64,000 nt of DNA from Hymenolepis diminuta (taxonomy: Eukaryota > Platyhelminthes > Cestoda > Cyclophyllidea > Hymenolepididae). This document shows, in pieces, positions 51,601 to 62,814 of the stretch. Under the pieces are notes generated by a model. It saw only the letters and a program-made list of their open reading frames with translations. It searched no databases and was not told the origin of the DNA. The position numbers were made by a program, and so were the translations under genes. The first letter of the stretch is position 1. Every line of letters begins with the position of its first letter. The stretch lies in the NCBI GenBank assembly GCA_900708905.1, contig CAADRB010000028.1:434001-498000 (forward strand), written 5' to 3'.

Positions 51601-54600
51601 ACAATTTCTCAGACTACAGGATGAGGATTTTATTGCTGAAATTACGGTATTTTCTATTTTGGAAATAAATTTACAAACGAGTGGTTTCCTGGTTCGCCTA
51701 TAATTACGACGATAGATTCCTTATTGGTGGTCTCACATATGCGAGTATGAGTGTGGAATTCCAGTAATCGGTAGTCCATTGTACACGAGGAATAAAGCTT
51801 ATAAATTTCACTCGGGTGCACCGAAAATGTTCAATTCAGTCTCCTAACGGAGATAATTTAGCATGAGACAATCGCCGCGGAGCTGATAGTGGTGTGTTTT
51901 AAAGATGACTTGTAGATATTGGAACCTATCTACCATTGCGTATCGATTTTATCCTGTTTTCGTGCTTGATTCCTCCCTCAACCTTTAAGCCTATTCATTG
52001 ATTTTCCTGTCACCTAACTCATGAGCTCTAGTCTGCATCCTAGTCACTCGCGGTTTAGTGGTTATGGGACTGCCGCTGTCCCCTTATTCTCTTTGCATAT
52101 AATTTTTTTTCTAATTTTGATAATAAAGGTAGCGATGCTCGTTAAGTCAAGGTTTTATTTACATCTCTTCATTCTGAAATGGTATCTCTTAATCTAGATC
52201 CTATTCCTGCAATAAGAAATTGAAAGAGGGGGTTAAAAGCGCAGGTATGACATTTGTTGGCTGAAAATAAGTCTAATACAAGATATTTGATAAATAAATG
52301 GTCTTTAAGGGCTACCATTTTGGGCTCTAGTTCTCCAATTGGTAAAGGAAACATAGATAACGAAATATGATGACTTGACTTAGGCCCTCGAACCTGCTGT
52401 CTTGGGCGTGGTAGGAGAGGCCGGTCGTTCTATTGGACCACGGACTCGAGCACTGAGTCTTAAGGTGATTGCACGAATGGCTGCTGCTCAACGCTCAACT
52501 TCCTCCTTCAATACGTCAACTCCTCTTCTCTCATCTCCTGACGCTGCGGACAACTTTCTTGCCAAACTTGCAGCTCTGAGACTCACTTGTGCGGCCGCTG
52601 ATTCATCGGTATGTTCTAAAGTAGAATAGTTTTCAGTAGTAATTATCAAAGATAGGAATTAGACTAAGCATATATAGCTTTAAAGTTTAGTACATTGATC
52701 GGAGGGTCCTATGAAATTCAATGATTATCCTGATAGTAATGATGATGAACATAAAATTAAAGGGCGACTATCTTTTCTTCATTTTATATTCCGCAGAGCA
52801 GCTTTGATTTCAGCATTATCATAAGAAAGTTTACATGTTGCAACAAAAATTAAAAATCGATTGCTTTACGCTGACAGAGTTCATTTGCACCTTTTTCTGA
52901 AGCTCATTCTATTACTCATCTGGAACAGATGTCCCCAAGCCTCTGGTTGGGAAACTTACTGTTCACCAGTATTAACTTATGCGGTCATGGACATGGGTTT
53001 GGTGGCCTTTGGCCTGGTTACGTGTATGTTACCACCACGCCACCGAAGCAATGGTTCTGATTCCATATTTGTTTGTTACAAAAGTTAGAAATTGGACATT
53101 TTTACGTTTGTTAGGACTTTTTAGGAACTGGGTTGCTTCATCCCAAAAATCTGAGTTGAGCAATTGATGGTTTCCTTCCCAATGCCCTCTTCCCATCAAC
53201 CTACTAGCGCTGGTCTAAATGCTCGCACTGATTGGAGAAGCTATTGCAAAAGTTGAAGTATTAGTATATTTATTAAGAAAAATATTACTATCTGTGACCT
53301 CCAGAACTCGCCATTGCTGCCACACTCCCTGTAATTTAATGGAGTATTAATAATATTCTTGTGCTTAACCACGACAAATATGTTTGAAAAATCCTCAGAT
53401 TTAGTTTTTCTCTTCACTTTTTGTACACTGGGTCGAAATCAAATAGATGTATTGTAAAGATAGATCGTCTGTTGATCCCTTTATTTTTTAAAGCACTTTT
53501 CCCCAAGACAGTCTGCTTATTGATATGGCTTACTATGCAATGAAATAAATTCTGAAAGCGCTTACGTGCAACATTGCATGCTAGTTATTATAACTGTCAC
53601 GACACAAGAGTAGAGAATGGTAGGGCACACAGCCTTTTACATCCTAGAAAATATCAGATGAAAGCTTATAACTTTTCGGTAGATGAATTATGTACGTTTA
53701 ATGTGTTTAATAAGCCCATTTAGGACAAGATCTAATTAAACTGCAATTTCAATTGAAAATCAATAGGCCATATCTACAAGTAAATATTTGTCTTTTTCCC
53801 GTCACTAGATATTGATGGAAATGTATATGCTGACAGGACGATCACTGACCTCATGTAAATAGTAGGTCATAGGTTCGTTACTGTAACGTCTTGGTAATAA
53901 CTAAAACGTCTAAATCGCATCTTAACATATTATACAACATGGCAATTGGGGGGAGATTAATGAGGGGATGGTATTCCTACATTCAGAATCTTGGTATATG
54001 ATATTTTTGACCTGGTAACTCGTGCATATAAACTCAATGGGTGCTGATGTTATGGTAAACGTGATGGCTCTAACAAAATAATTGCAAATAATTCAACAAT
54101 CAGAATGGCCGCCCAAACTGTCGGTATATTAATTTGATGGTGTTCTCAATTAGAGTAGGGCATGCGCACTTATTCAACAGAATTCCAAAGATTGAATCAT
54201 TTGTTAAAGAGGGTTATTGAAAAAATAACACTGGGAGTTGTCACAAATTTCTACTGAAGATAAATCCGTCTCAGTAAAGAAAATCTCAAAGATTTGAAAT
54301 TTAGGTATTTTCTTCTACACTACACATTCGCTCTACGAATTCTCAGTAGAAATCTGTTTAGTGATGTATGAATCAGCCGAAATCCCTTAACACAGAGTGT
54401 ACTAAAGAAGCTTCTCCCTCTTTAATAAGTAACCTAATTTTAACGCTTCCCGGAAGTTTTTCGAGTGTAGTAGCGGCTACAGATAAAAGGCATTATCTGT
54501 AGTTCATTTCAAGAGCAATTTAGATCTAATCACTGAGAAAGATGCATTTTCTTTTAAAGGAATTTTTGAAGAAGAATTCCGAATGAAATGAGATACACTA

Positions 54601-55293
54601 TGGAAGAAGTTATGTCTTCTTGTTTACGGGGATGCTATTCGGCTAATAACATTTTATTTATTCATTAGACTTGCTTTAATAGTGGATAAATTCTCACCTT
54701 ATCTAATTGCTCCTTTCTGCGCAACTTAATCTCCTCAGAATCAGGTTTGATTCGTATTTGCCAGTCATTGGTATTATATCACACTTTGCTAACTTTCTTC
54801 CGCTATTATTGGAGATTGTCTTCACACGATTGAAGAAACGGGAAATGGGAGTTTACGTAATGCTGTTAATCATGCATGGAGGCCGTTGAAAAAATAGAAT
54901 AGCCCTTTTCATTAACCTTCGGTCGAGAGGCCATTAGATTTTTGAGTCTATTGAAAGAAAGTTTCTTATTCAGCACACAGGCATGAAAGAAAGATATCTG
55001 AGTAATCTGAGTTTAACCACTTGTCTGTCACCATTCTAATTTCATAATATATATCGACGTTTCTTCTAACTAATTTATTTTTCTTCCACTCTCTGATTAA
55101 GCATCCTAGTACATCGAGCCTGCGATTCAATTTGGCCCGTTGTCTGCGTTTCCTGGTCGACCTCCCGCCATCGGTGACATCGAGACATCGAAGCAATGTC
55201 AGTCGTCTTTTGGAGGATCTTCTGGATGATGACTGTCAGTCTGTACGGCTGGAAGCTGCTCAAGCAAACAATGAGTGGTGTCTCAGGATTTAG
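33612..55293 (+). CDS. MMS19: MMS19, cytosolic Fe-S cluster targeting factor
   Basis: HEAT-repeat scaffold of the CIA targeting complex, delivering Fe-S clusters to XPD, polymerases and other nuclear enzymes. Exons: 33612-33646, 33685-33788, 33830-34260, 34339-34653, 35736-35825, 35894-36196, 36970-37051, 37123-37408, 37566-37657, 37698-37832, 37912-38134, 40465-40516, 40591-40653, 42420-42576, 43140-43607, 50750-50823, 50914-51106, 52415-52608, 55102-55293, joining in phase to about 1162 residues (human 1030). Best matches: HVQSL-like NVQSLRKEERR, AAYFPVDYNP (human CYFPIDFTP), NFLLPLLLEKA and the C-terminal SVRLEAAQANNEWCLRI (human VRKEAVSARGEWFLL). Middle exons are divergent but helical. 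An acidic loop DADVEIEQEEQTDVEG sits in exon 15. The 51106/52415 junction is tentative. AATAAA at 55355-55360. Confidence 0.92.
35345..35445 (+). repeat. Family C dispersed repeat, copy 2
   Basis: Lies in MMS19 intron 4; shares CCAGTCACGTCTAGTCG, GATGATGATC and CGGCCTATGGA with copy 1 in the same order and spacing. Confidence 0.35.
38135..40464 (+). other. MMS19 intron with a GC-rich patch and a family A repeat
   Basis: Intron of 2.3 kb. A GC-rich segment lies at about 38980-39200; a family A copy lies at about 39744-39945. No exon needed here by phase. Confidence 0.45.
39744..39945 (+). repeat. Family A SINE-like repeat, copy 3
   Basis: In an MMS19 intron. Head GCGTGTATGTCCGTGAAG and GGAGGTCATGA, then GTGCACACCCAATGA, CGAGTTCCTCATAGGAG, TCTACCCAATTTAA and the end GGGTTCGGGAAGTT. 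Confidence 0.6.
41761..41940 (+). repeat. Family B dispersed repeat, copy 2
   Basis: In an MMS19 intron. Same order of blocks as copy 1: TTGCCTGGTTAGCTGATAA, TTCACAGGTGG, TTACATATCCGAGTG, CGATAATCCAGTGCGC and an AACTCAAGTGAATA stretch before a TCCTAATAAGG end. Confidence 0.55.
45190..45285 (-). repeat. Family A SINE-like repeat, copy 4 (tRNA-like head)
   Basis: On the minus strand it reads GAATGCATGTCTGGGAAG, CAGAGGTCACGGG and GGGTTCGATGTC, the last a good Pol III B box (45216-45227). A CACACACCCAATGAG block follows. It has the best B box of the family in the window. Confidence 0.65.
45478..45560 (+). repeat. Family B fragment
   Basis: Matches copy 2 over AATCGATAATCCAGTG and GAATAAAAAAATATTCGA, then TTCCTAACAGAG. 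The left part is missing. Confidence 0.5.
46559..46690 (+). repeat. tRNA-like degenerate element with a family B-like end
   Basis: TAGCAGAGGG resembles an A box and GAGTTCGACTCC a B box, about 60 nt apart. A CTTCCTAACGGATA end resembles family B. No convincing cloverleaf folds, so a functional tRNA is not claimed. Confidence 0.35.
48525..48730 (+). repeat. Family A SINE-like repeat, copy 5
   Basis: GCAGTAGTCAACTTGCACG and TCTGCCAGGTTAAAG head, degraded B box GAGATCAATGTCC, then GCGAGTTTCGTAA, GGCTCCAGGATACC and the end GACTCGGGAAGTTTA. Confidence 0.6.
51684..51850 (+). repeat. Family B dispersed repeat, copy 3
   Basis: In an MMS19 intron. TTTCCTGGTTCGCCTATAA, CTCACATATGCGAGTATG, GGTAGTCCATTG, CACTCGGGTGCACCGAAAA and CTCCTAACGGAG correspond in order to copies 1 and 2. 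Confidence 0.5.
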
Positions 55294-57483
55294 TCAGACC
55301 TCCTATCAAATGCATAACAATCATACTAATCTGTGCATTACTTGATCTTAGATAAATAAACATTTTTGTATGTTTATTTGGTGACTTGTGAAGAAGGCGG
55401 AGTAAGAGTTATCTTATTGATACACTAATCTCGAAAGAATTTGGAAATCTTACATGAGATGAATATATGAACACTTTAAAATCGTTAAACCGCTAGATCG
55501 GCTAATATTTTATTGGGACTTCTCTGATCGGTGTTGTTAGGATGTCCAATGTCCACACTCTACACTCTTCGTCTCTCGTCCACTTGATTATCGATTATTG
55601 ATTACCGCTGTCCCCACGCGATTAATTGCTATAATTATAACTAATCTATATGAGCGCATTTATGGTATTAATAATCAACTGTCATTTGAACTACATATCT
55701 TTCTGAGTTTACAACACATCTTACCGAGCATCTAATAGTATTCTAGTGACAGCTTAGATTAAATCAGGATCTACATAGCGTTATATCTACTGTGCGATTA
55801 AGTAATTATAAACATAAATACAAAATAATAATACACTGAAGGAAAGCATTTTTAAAAGGTTTTATCGAAAGCGGAATGATATCTTTAAGTCATTAATTGA
55901 AAAGCACACATTCTATCAGTTGGCCAATGTCAGTCAGTGTTTCGATCTTTCAAATTATTAAGGGGTATGCATGGCTGAACTTAATCCGAATCAGAAATCA
56001 ATGTCGCACGGCAAATTATCTAATGTGATTCGTGATATAATTTTAATAAAATCAGGAGAGCTAATTGAACACAATCGAAGCTACGAACGTGAGGTATTAC
56101 TAGACTCAAAATATAATAAAGAATTGATTGACAGAGAGTTTGTTAAATAAGTAAGATTAAGTGGATCCAGTATGATTTATATCAAGGATTTTCCAGTGAA
56201 TCCTTAAATTCCAAAATATTAACATACTTTAACGAAAACTATTGATGGAAATCATCCTACATATCAGTATATAGTATTCCTGGGTCTTTTTACCTAAAGT
56301 TTAACCTTAGTAAAAAAGTAATACCATTTTGTCCTGATAGAACCCACCAACGTGCAACTAGTTAATTTTGGTCTGCACTTGAAACATCGAAGCTTATGAA
56401 AGCACTACAAACTCAAGAGACTGAGGTCACTAATCGGAGTGAAGTATTACTGTGACGATTGACCTGATGTTCCCAGACAATCATATTAACTTCCTGGATT
56501 TATATAACCTCGTTCTTCCTCATCCCTAGTCATCTCATTCACCACTCATCTAATCACGCGCTCATTTCCATAAATACGAGTCGTTCGAACCGTGAAATAC
56601 GTGATATATGCCGGCTCTTACGAGATAAGGACATTTTTGAACTGGAAATTGAAAAAAAACCATCCTTTGTTATTTATGAGCTTTTTTGCATCTTTGCTCT
56701 TAATGGCTAGGGCTTACCCATTCAGTCGGCCAAATCATTAGAAAAGTTCCTACTGTCTTAATGAGATACCACTTTACCAATACCCTTGTTCCTAACCTAA
56801 TTATCCATTTCCAATAATTAAAGTTTGCCGGGAGTTATTAGCGGCCCTTCTTTGATTGTTTATTATCCCATTGCCGCCTATTATTTTGCTTAAAAGCTTC
56901 TATCGCATTATGGCATTTACGTGCAATTCACTAAACGCTCTGAATCACACGCAAAACAATAATTTACGTAGGCGTGTAATTAATACCTAATTCGTTGTCT
57001 AATTAAACATACATTCATCTAATTACAGTGATAGTGTAGGATTCAGTCAGTTAGCTACTTCTTTCTTTCAAAGCGTGTACACATGGGTGTATATATTGCA
57101 TTTATATATGTATTTACAACCTTCAATAAAACACAAGGAAAGGAAAGCGCATTAGAGAGACAGAGATAATGAAGCATTAGCAGCCACATCGAAGAGGGTG
57201 TGAGGGGTGTCGAGGGGGAAACGTGATGTGAGGAGAATAAGTTAGAAAGTTTGATGGAAGGGATGCCTCAGTTGGATAACACAGCACACTTCTAGTGGTG
57301 GTGTTAGTTTCGGTGGTGGCTTAATGAGGAAGAGTGTTATTGAAAGACCATTAGTGTTTTAATAGTTTTGGCTTTGTACACGAAGTGAGGAAAACATATT
57401 GAGCTGTATTTCTGCATGAGGATTAGTGGGGATGTGTGCAAAGCTTAGGCACTTGGGGGATTGAAAATTGAGCATTAAGCAGT
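55294..57483. other. Intergenic region between MMS19 and PPP2R3
   Basis: About 2.2 kb between two converging genes. It contains the MMS19 polyadenylation signal at 55355-55360. No repeat family, RNA gene or open frame of note was recognised. Confidence 0.45.
55355..55360 (+). other. Polyadenylation signal of MMS19
   Basis: AATAAA about 60 nt after the MMS19 stop codon. Confidence 0.55.
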
Positions 57484-60400
57484 CTACTCTGCCGGGGTAG
57501 ACTCATTCGCCGCTGTTGGAGTAGATTGAGCAGGAGAGGATTCAGACAGAGTTACTTTATTTGCTTCTGCCTGTTTATCAGAGCTTTCAGCTGCTGCATT
57601 GGAGGAAAGGACAGGTGAGGAAGCCACAATATCCTCGTCGTCTTCGTCTTCCTCGTCGTCCCCGTCTTCAATACCTTTGCCACCACCACCACTCTCAGAA
57701 GCTATTAACATCTCGTAGGTGTCTGATGCGTAGCGATCCCAATCTGATATCTCCGTTAGGCCCTCCTCAATATCCTAAAATGCGAGAAAAAATTATAAGT
57801 TTCTGTTGTGATTACTAAACCTTTTCGTATCATGCCTTCGAATAGTGGTTAAACAACTACAGTTAAGTCTTTCCTGAAATCAAAAGATGTTCAGAATTTC
57901 CCCACCTACCGGTTGCTCTAAATTTTATATGGTGCAGAATTATATCTCGCCTCTCTCTCCTGCATCTAGCTTTTCTTCAATTCCATTCTCCTTTATCCTT
58001 TCCAGTCTCCCTGGATAGCCACACCAAATTCCCTGTTTATTTAGAAATTATTTTGTGGTGGGTAGAAAGATGTTCGAAAAGATTAATTTATCAAACATTT
58101 ACGGATGATAGCAAAGATAATAGCCAACCCCTTATTTAATAAATTTAAGATTTTAGTTTGAGTCCTTGCATCTTTCGCCCTTGCTATTAACAAGCAGCAA
58201 TCTCTATTAACCTTGCAAAATGGAAATCGCAGTACTTAACCTTGTCGTTTTTAGTCAAGGTTTAAATTATTAAAAAGAGTCTTTCCACTCCCTTTTTTTG
58301 TCCATTGCCACTTTTATTCTTTTTTGGGCTTCCTTTAAATTCGCGTAGGCGAAAATCCTAAAAGGCAACTTTCTCCCTCACTCTGCTTCCAATTGCAAGA
58401 GAGTGTGCGATATCTGCTTTTCTTTTTATTGCAACAAAAATAGGTTTGACAGCAGTGGCAGTGGTAGCTTTCAAATCATGTGAAGTCATGCCAAAGGCAT
58501 GTCACTGACAAGGCTTAGAGCTCTCTATTCTGTCACAAGAAGAGAGTCATTAACAGAAATATGCATGTGTATGTTGGCTCTGATGAGTCATGATAGCTAA
58601 GTTGTCCATGGTGTGGGAGATTAATTATAACCTGGAGACCTGGCTCACATACACCGTCAGTTAACGAGGTATGCTATTGTTGCCTAATGACATTCGTAGA
58701 CAGGCGCGGCAATAACCAGCGCAATTGTCGTCGTTATTATCATATAGGTGAATCATAAACTTCGCTCAGATTAAACTACTAGCTAATGACAAGCAGGAAA
58801 AATGACATCAGGTTTACAGCTGTTTTGAATAGTGCGAGCCGTAGTTGCCCAGAGGAAATACTTTAGTCAAGCTAATAAGAACAAGTTCTTAGCCGAGGCG
58901 TTGGGCATCGATGAGAACTGAAAAATTGCTACCAAGGCTATTTAAGCTAAACAACAAAAATGTTAAAGCGATGCACGTTGAGAGGTTCCTACTAAGTGGA
59001 TGTTCGCTGTAGTATCCCATTACAGAACTCCCTGAAAATCTGCTTAATTTATCCAAAATTTGAAATTGGAAGTGTCTGAATACGGCTGCTGGGACTGCTA
59101 TTTAGGAGCTTGTTAAACATAATATTAGCAGAAAATCGACCAAGGAAGAAAGCCATTGAGTCCAAAAGACAGGCCTATCCACTTTCACTGACGATGAAAT
59201 TTATTTTCTACAAATTCGTGGTTGAACAGTGAAATGCGATTCTGACAATTTTATTAGCATTTCCACGGAGATAATATATTGATTTTATGACAGATATTAA
59301 TATACGAAACTTGCTACTAGCTTTGCTGAATTCAAATGCCCATATTTTGAGTATTTTAAAACAAAAATAAGGTGATTAAACCGTTGTATATCACATCGTC
59401 TTCCTCAAAACTGACTGATTAAAGTCGGTAGTACCTTATTTTCAAGAGATTTTTGAGGAGAAAAAGAAGTGCTAATCGGAAATGAGCAGAAGGATGACCT
59501 AAACAAGAATATGCCAATAACTGATCAATGAACAACAGAAAATCCCTACTTACTAAAGCCAGATTAAGGACTTTAGAGGTATACCTCCGATTATCTGTAA
59601 AACTTATTTTAAACTTTCTTTATAAATAAGCGATCACATTATGGGGCAAGAAAGAAGACATACTCTCAGATTGGAGAACGGATCTCGCTGTTCATGATGT
59701 AAATATTTGGGCAGATTGAAGAAGGTGTCAAAGAAGACAGGGGAGAGGTTACATTTCTTCAGATCAGAGAGACGAATTTTGTCTGCGAGAGCAGGTCGAA
59801 CCATATCTAGACACTGGCAGAGACAGTCTTCTAGAGTTGGTGGCTCAATACCCATCTCCTCCATGCGCGCTGACTGCTCCGAGTAGAAGTATTCCAACTC
59901 GTAGAGGGAAAGAAATCCATCACCATCCAAGTCCATACACCGGAACCAGTACTCGATACTGCAAACAAGTGGAAAAATTAATTAATAAGCTCAACAAGCC
60001 TAGAATAACTTCCCGAGTTCATTAAGAGAAAAAAATTTTCCTGAAGCTACTCTGATGAGAAACTCGCATTCTGTCACCCCTCTTGTTGACTAACAATAAG
60101 TAGTGCTGTTAGCTACCCACTTCATGTTGGATATATATCAATGAGGATCGAACTTGTGACTTCTAGCTTGGAAGACATGCACGTTTTACACTGGGACACT
60201 AGCGCAAACACCTGCCCCATATTCCTCACAAATCTCAAATCTTAAACCTATGCATCCACTAGTCTGACTTGCATACTATCAACCACTGCAAAAAATGGAC
60301 CTATTATTATTAGGCTAGATGCCATGCAGACGACACGGAACTCTGAATGCCCGAATATTAAGCTGTTCAAAGTGGCTTCTGGCGAGACATATGTGTGCCC

Positions 60401-62814
60401 AAAAATGGACACTATGTTAAACTAAGTCCTTTTTTAGAATAGGGCTAGGGTAGCCGGTAGTAGAGGATGTAAAACAGAAAAGAAAATGAGGGGCAGATGT
60501 TTGTGACATTTCCAGACAGTTGTATTTACACGAGAAGTAGAAAGGGAAAAATTATTATTGAACAGACACTGGCTGTCATCTAATGCAACTGCAGAAATAG
60601 CCTACATACTAAAACGCGATGAATGTGCATATATGCGTATTTAGCCAGTTGTTTATTATTAGATCTAATCATTAAGCATAAGTTATTAAAAAGCATAAAA
60701 TTATCAAATTTAACAAATAATTGGCTTGATCATTAATTCAACTGAGTTAAAGTACTCTTCTTCGAAGTCAGAGGTCATGGACCTGATGTTCATCAGAGCA
60801 CATCCAGTGGGTGGGATGACCAGCCGCATTGGTTAAATCTGGCTAATCAAAATGGAGTCCAGAATTCGAGTTTCTCACTAGGGGGATCTGTGATGTTACT
60901 CCTCTACAACCTAAAAAACCACACCTGAATAGTCATGTGAGTTAGTTATGATCCATTTTGAAATTAATAGTATGTTTAGCACTGGCATTGATTGAATTAT
61001 AGGCCTGTACGCATGGATTCAAGAATGCAAGGAAATATAAATGGTCGCCAACACCAATACAGGTGACATTGACAGGAATTGTCTGGAGAGGAGGAGGAAG
61101 ACTTATTGTAGTTGTCTGGAAATAGAAGCGAGAACCTTTCACTCTAAAAGAAAGGCCCATGTGGAAATTATCCTCGTTTGAGAGCAAATCTAGTGTGGAA
61201 AAAGGAAGTGGGTATGATTAATAACCTTCAGATTTGATCTAAAAAACCGTGTGACAGTATCTATCATAATAATGAAATCCATACGCCTTTCTGTGCAATT
61301 TTTATTATTTCACATATATTTTAACTAATCATTTTCTAATAAATAAGCTAAGAATAAGAAACTTCCACAGATGCCCTCTAAAAACACTATCCTAAGTGAT
61401 CATATATACAGACTAAATACCAGCTTAACTTCCAGGCCAACTTCCCATTCAGCAGCGTATATTCTTTTGCTCGAATATCATGCAAACACGCAAGTAAGGA
61501 AGGGAGTTCATGCAAATTTTTGCAGGAAAGCAACACATCACATTCGTTTTTCATTTACATATCGCTCCCTTGCTATCTCTGTCTGCATGTCACGAAATAA
61601 GGATGCGTGTATGTTCATCCTTTCCCTGGATAATTTAACTGAAGAAGCAGAGAAAGGAGATAAAAAACTAAAGGCATTTTCTGGGAGAGAACAGAAAAAA
61701 ATAAAGTGAGACGAGGTAAGTTGATTTTCATGCAACTTGAAGTCCCAAGGTCAAATCAATTCATAGTTCGCTTCATGTGATCTATGTTTATGTAAATGAC
61801 TAAATCTAATTATTAAATTAAGGTACTAAAATGAATGATCATATGAAATATTTTCAGTTAAAGTAACAACAGTGATTATGGAGAACTATGACAATTAACG
61901 TTATCATTTGATATTTAAATGTTGGTATTTTATGTTTTTCCATAAATTACATATTTAAGAATTTAAATTCGCAGACAATGACCAATTCTTTTGGCTATTA
62001 TAAACTTGATTAGAAAGGCTGAAATTATTTGGCCCATGTTATAAAATGAGAACTAATGGTGATTTTTTTTCCTAAAGATTTGTGTTGGTGTTCATTTTTG
62101 AAATAATGCAGTAGGAAGCATGATCGTCCATTTTAGACTTGAATAAGAACTAAATAAATGGAGTCATCAAAACCAATAAATTCAATCAACGTCATCATTT
62201 TGAGCTAGTCCCTTATCAACTAGGTTCTTCCACTTATGTCAACGTAAACTCCCAATGTCGTTTTCCTTCCCTAACTTTCAATTGGCTAGTATGAGCCACT
62301 ACTTATGTCATACCTACACTGATTTACATACAACAGTACGGAGAAGCTTGGTATCAAATATGCATATCCTATTAATTCTGTCTCCTAACTGACTTGAGTC
62401 GATTGAAATAAATTGCGAACTAGGTTAACAGAAGTGACATTAATTATTCTTCAATAAATGGATGGCAGCTCACCTTCGAGGATGTCGTTTGTCTTCTTCA
62501 GCCAGAAGGAACCACACAAAGTCTGAGTAAGACATTGTGCCCTCCTTGAAAGATGTCCCACTAAAATGTAAAATTAAACGAAGTATTTCACTTAGTTACG
62601 CTCACACACTCCTTGTTGTTTAATTGGAATTCATTCATTTGTCCATGGGAATATGTAGTTATCGCATTAAAAAGGGGAAATTAAATTTTACACATCGATG
62701 CCAATGACGTAAATCAGTAATAAAAGGCAATTTGAGAGCAATATGTGCGTGTCAGTTGGGCTTACCGAGTAACTGCGCCACTGAATATTCGATCGATCAT
62801 CCTTTCGGAGATAG
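57484..62814 (-). CDS. PPP2R3: PP2A regulatory subunit B'' (PPP2R3 family), 3' part
   Basis: Calcium-binding regulatory subunit that directs protein phosphatase 2A. Four minus-strand exons: 62814-62766, 62560-62474, 59958-59664, 57774-57484, phases consistent; earlier exons are off the right edge. They read ERMIDRIFSGAVTR, SYSDFVWFLLAEEDKRHP, then IEYWFRCMDLDGDGFL, ELEYFYSEQ, MEEMGIEP, FFDTFFNLPKYLHHEQRDPF and finally ISDWDRYASDTYEMLIASE, all hallmarks of the B'' family. DLDGDGFLSLYE is a complete canonical EF-hand loop (D, D, D, then E at position 12). The tail after the conserved block has an acidic run DGDDEEDEDDED and a Ser/Thr/Ala-rich end, unlike its partners. Introns 57775-59663 and 59959-62473 are large and carry family A repeats. 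Confidence 0.93.
60004..60218 (-). repeat. Family A SINE-like repeat, copy 6
   Basis: In a PPP2R3 intron. Minus strand: GCGCTAGTGTCCCAG, ACGTGCATGTCTTCCAAG, B box AAGTTCGATCCT (60144-60155), then CAGAATGCGAGTTTCTCAT, GGCTTC-like AGCTTCAGGA and the end ACTCGGGAAGTTA. It is the most complete copy with a good B box. Confidence 0.65.
60770..60930 (+). repeat. Family A SINE-like repeat, copy 7
   Basis: CGAAGTCAGAGGTCATGGA, CACATCCAGTGGGTGGG, TTGGTTAAATCTGGCTAAT and TTCGAGTTTCTCACTAG match the other copies; the head is truncated. Confidence 0.6.

Noticed and set aside
52861..53167. Protein-like fragments (for example HGHGFGGLWPGYV) in an MMS19 intron
   Set aside because: Frames are interrupted by stops and no splice sites in phase were found; possibly an old gene remnant but not supportable.
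57561..57818. Plus-strand frame opposite the PPP2R3 last exon
   Set aside because: Shadow of the acidic low-complexity coding sequence on the minus strand.
60942..61187. Minus-strand 81-codon frame inside PPP2R3, with acceptor-like sites
   Set aside because: The exons on either side (62474 and 59958) join in phase at a conserved site, so it is not a constitutive exon; no similarity recognised. A nested gene cannot be fully excluded.
61371..61709. 112-codon plus-strand frame
   Set aside because: Sits in a PPP2R3 intron, low-complexity, no homology and no splice-site support.
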